DNA from: Corynebacterium hansenii
GTDB taxonomy: Bacteria; Actinomycetota; Actinomycetes; Mycobacteriales; Mycobacteriaceae
Assembly (NCBI RefSeq): GCF_030408795.1
Contig: NZ_CP047211.1
Coordinates: forward strand, 1,116,001-1,180,000
Reading direction: 5' to 3'
Length of the DNA stretch: 64,000 nt
In this document: positions 63,775 to 64,000 of the stretch, piece after piece
How the letters are laid out: every line of letters begins with the position of its first letter
Numbering within the stretch: the stretch's first letter is position 1
Position numbers and translations under genes: made by a program
Notes under the pieces: generated by a model
The model's input: the letters and a program-made list of their open reading frames with translations, nothing else
Told to the model about the DNA's origin: nothing
The model's database searches: none

Positions 63775-64000
63775 GCTCCATCGTGATCACCGGAATGGGC
63801 GTCGCCGCCCCCGGGGGCGTGACCGGGCCGACCTCCCTGTGGCGGATGCTGGAGGCCGGGCGCGACGTGCTCGGCCCCCTGCCCCGGGACCGCGGCTGGC
63901 CGTTGGACCTGCTGTTCTCCCTCGGCGACCGGCCCGGCTGGGCGCCGGTGCCCGATTCGGGCGGGTTCCTGGACGATGCCGCGGAGTTCGATGCCGCGTT
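63771..64000 (+). CDS. Polyketide synthase ketosynthase, N-terminal fragment (MbtC-like)
   Basis: Only the first 76 codons are in the window. IVITGMGVAAPGGVTGPTSLWRMLEAGRDVLGPLPRDRGWPLDLL and GGFLDDAAEFDAAF are the opening of a modular type I ketosynthase; the catalytic Cys and His residues would lie beyond the edge. In mycobactin synthesis MbtC and MbtD extend the chain with a hydroxybutyrate unit, and the same role fits here. Whether this is a stand-alone ketosynthase or a longer protein with acyltransferase and reductase domains cannot be seen. The ATG overlaps the thioesterase stop (ATGA). Confidence 0.85.
   Translation, partial: MSSIVITGMGVAAPGGVTGPTSLWRMLEAGRDVLGPLPRDRGWPLDLLFSLGDRPGWAPVPDSGGFLDDAAEFDAA

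Overview
The window is one contiguous stretch of very GC-rich actinobacterial chromosome, most likely from a Corynebacterium or a close relative. The evidence is gene order. The run pfkA, gatB, ilvD, a PH-domain membrane protein, an MscCG-type mechanosensitive channel, ilvB-ilvN-ilvC, serA and leuB is the arrangement known around this locus in Corynebacterium glutamicum. DtxR-type iron boxes and many leaderless start codons fit the same group.

Layout. Positions 1-4.4 kb hold the tail of a drug-efflux MFS protein, pfkA, a methyltransferase, a small membrane-anchored protein and gatB. Positions 4.8-6.7 kb hold a small cell-surface operon: a PTETS-repeat protein with a sortase-like tail and two tandem class E/F-like sortases, the second a predicted lipoprotein. 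Positions 6.8-9.5 kb hold an iron-regulated siderophore-interacting protein and a DUF222/HNH endonuclease-like protein, followed by a non-coding minisatellite. Positions 10-24 kb are the branched-chain amino acid and serine block. Positions 24-28.8 kb hold a membrane protein and a heterodimeric ABC exporter whose two ATPase domains are degenerate in complementary ways. Positions 28.9-37.4 kb hold a CoA-transferase, a zinc-type COG0523 GTPase and a complete Dpp/Opp peptide importer. Positions 37.5-40.6 kb hold two unassigned genes and leuB.

Position 40.7 kb to the right edge is an iron-acquisition island. It starts with a PchB/chorismate-mutase-like gene behind a strong iron box. A FecCD-type siderophore importer (ATPase, two permeases, divergent binding lipoprotein) and a secreted alpha/beta hydrolase follow. 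Then comes a polycistronic block that resembles the mycobactin pathway: an MbtG-like lysine N-oxygenase, an orphan half-condensation/carrier protein, an MbtF-like NRPS, an MbtB-like ArCP-Cy-A-PCP protein, an MbtE-like C-A-PCP-E-C protein, a type II thioesterase and the start of a polyketide ketosynthase cut by the window edge. The NRPS genes overlap by 1-4 bases and are probably translated in a coupled way.

Together the island would make salicylate, build a salicyl-(methyl)oxazoline-hydroxylysine siderophore and re-import the iron complex, while the siderophore-interacting protein at 6.8 kb would release the iron. No salicyl-AMP ligase, isochorismate synthase, N-acyltransferase or MbtH protein lies in the window. 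They would have to lie beyond the right edge or elsewhere.

Regulatory patterns read by eye include a shared palindrome at the ilvD, ilvB and leuB promoters, a 29-codon upstream ORF coupled to ilvB, iron boxes at four loci, and -10 hexamers lying 7 bases (8 in one case) before the start codon of eight genes.
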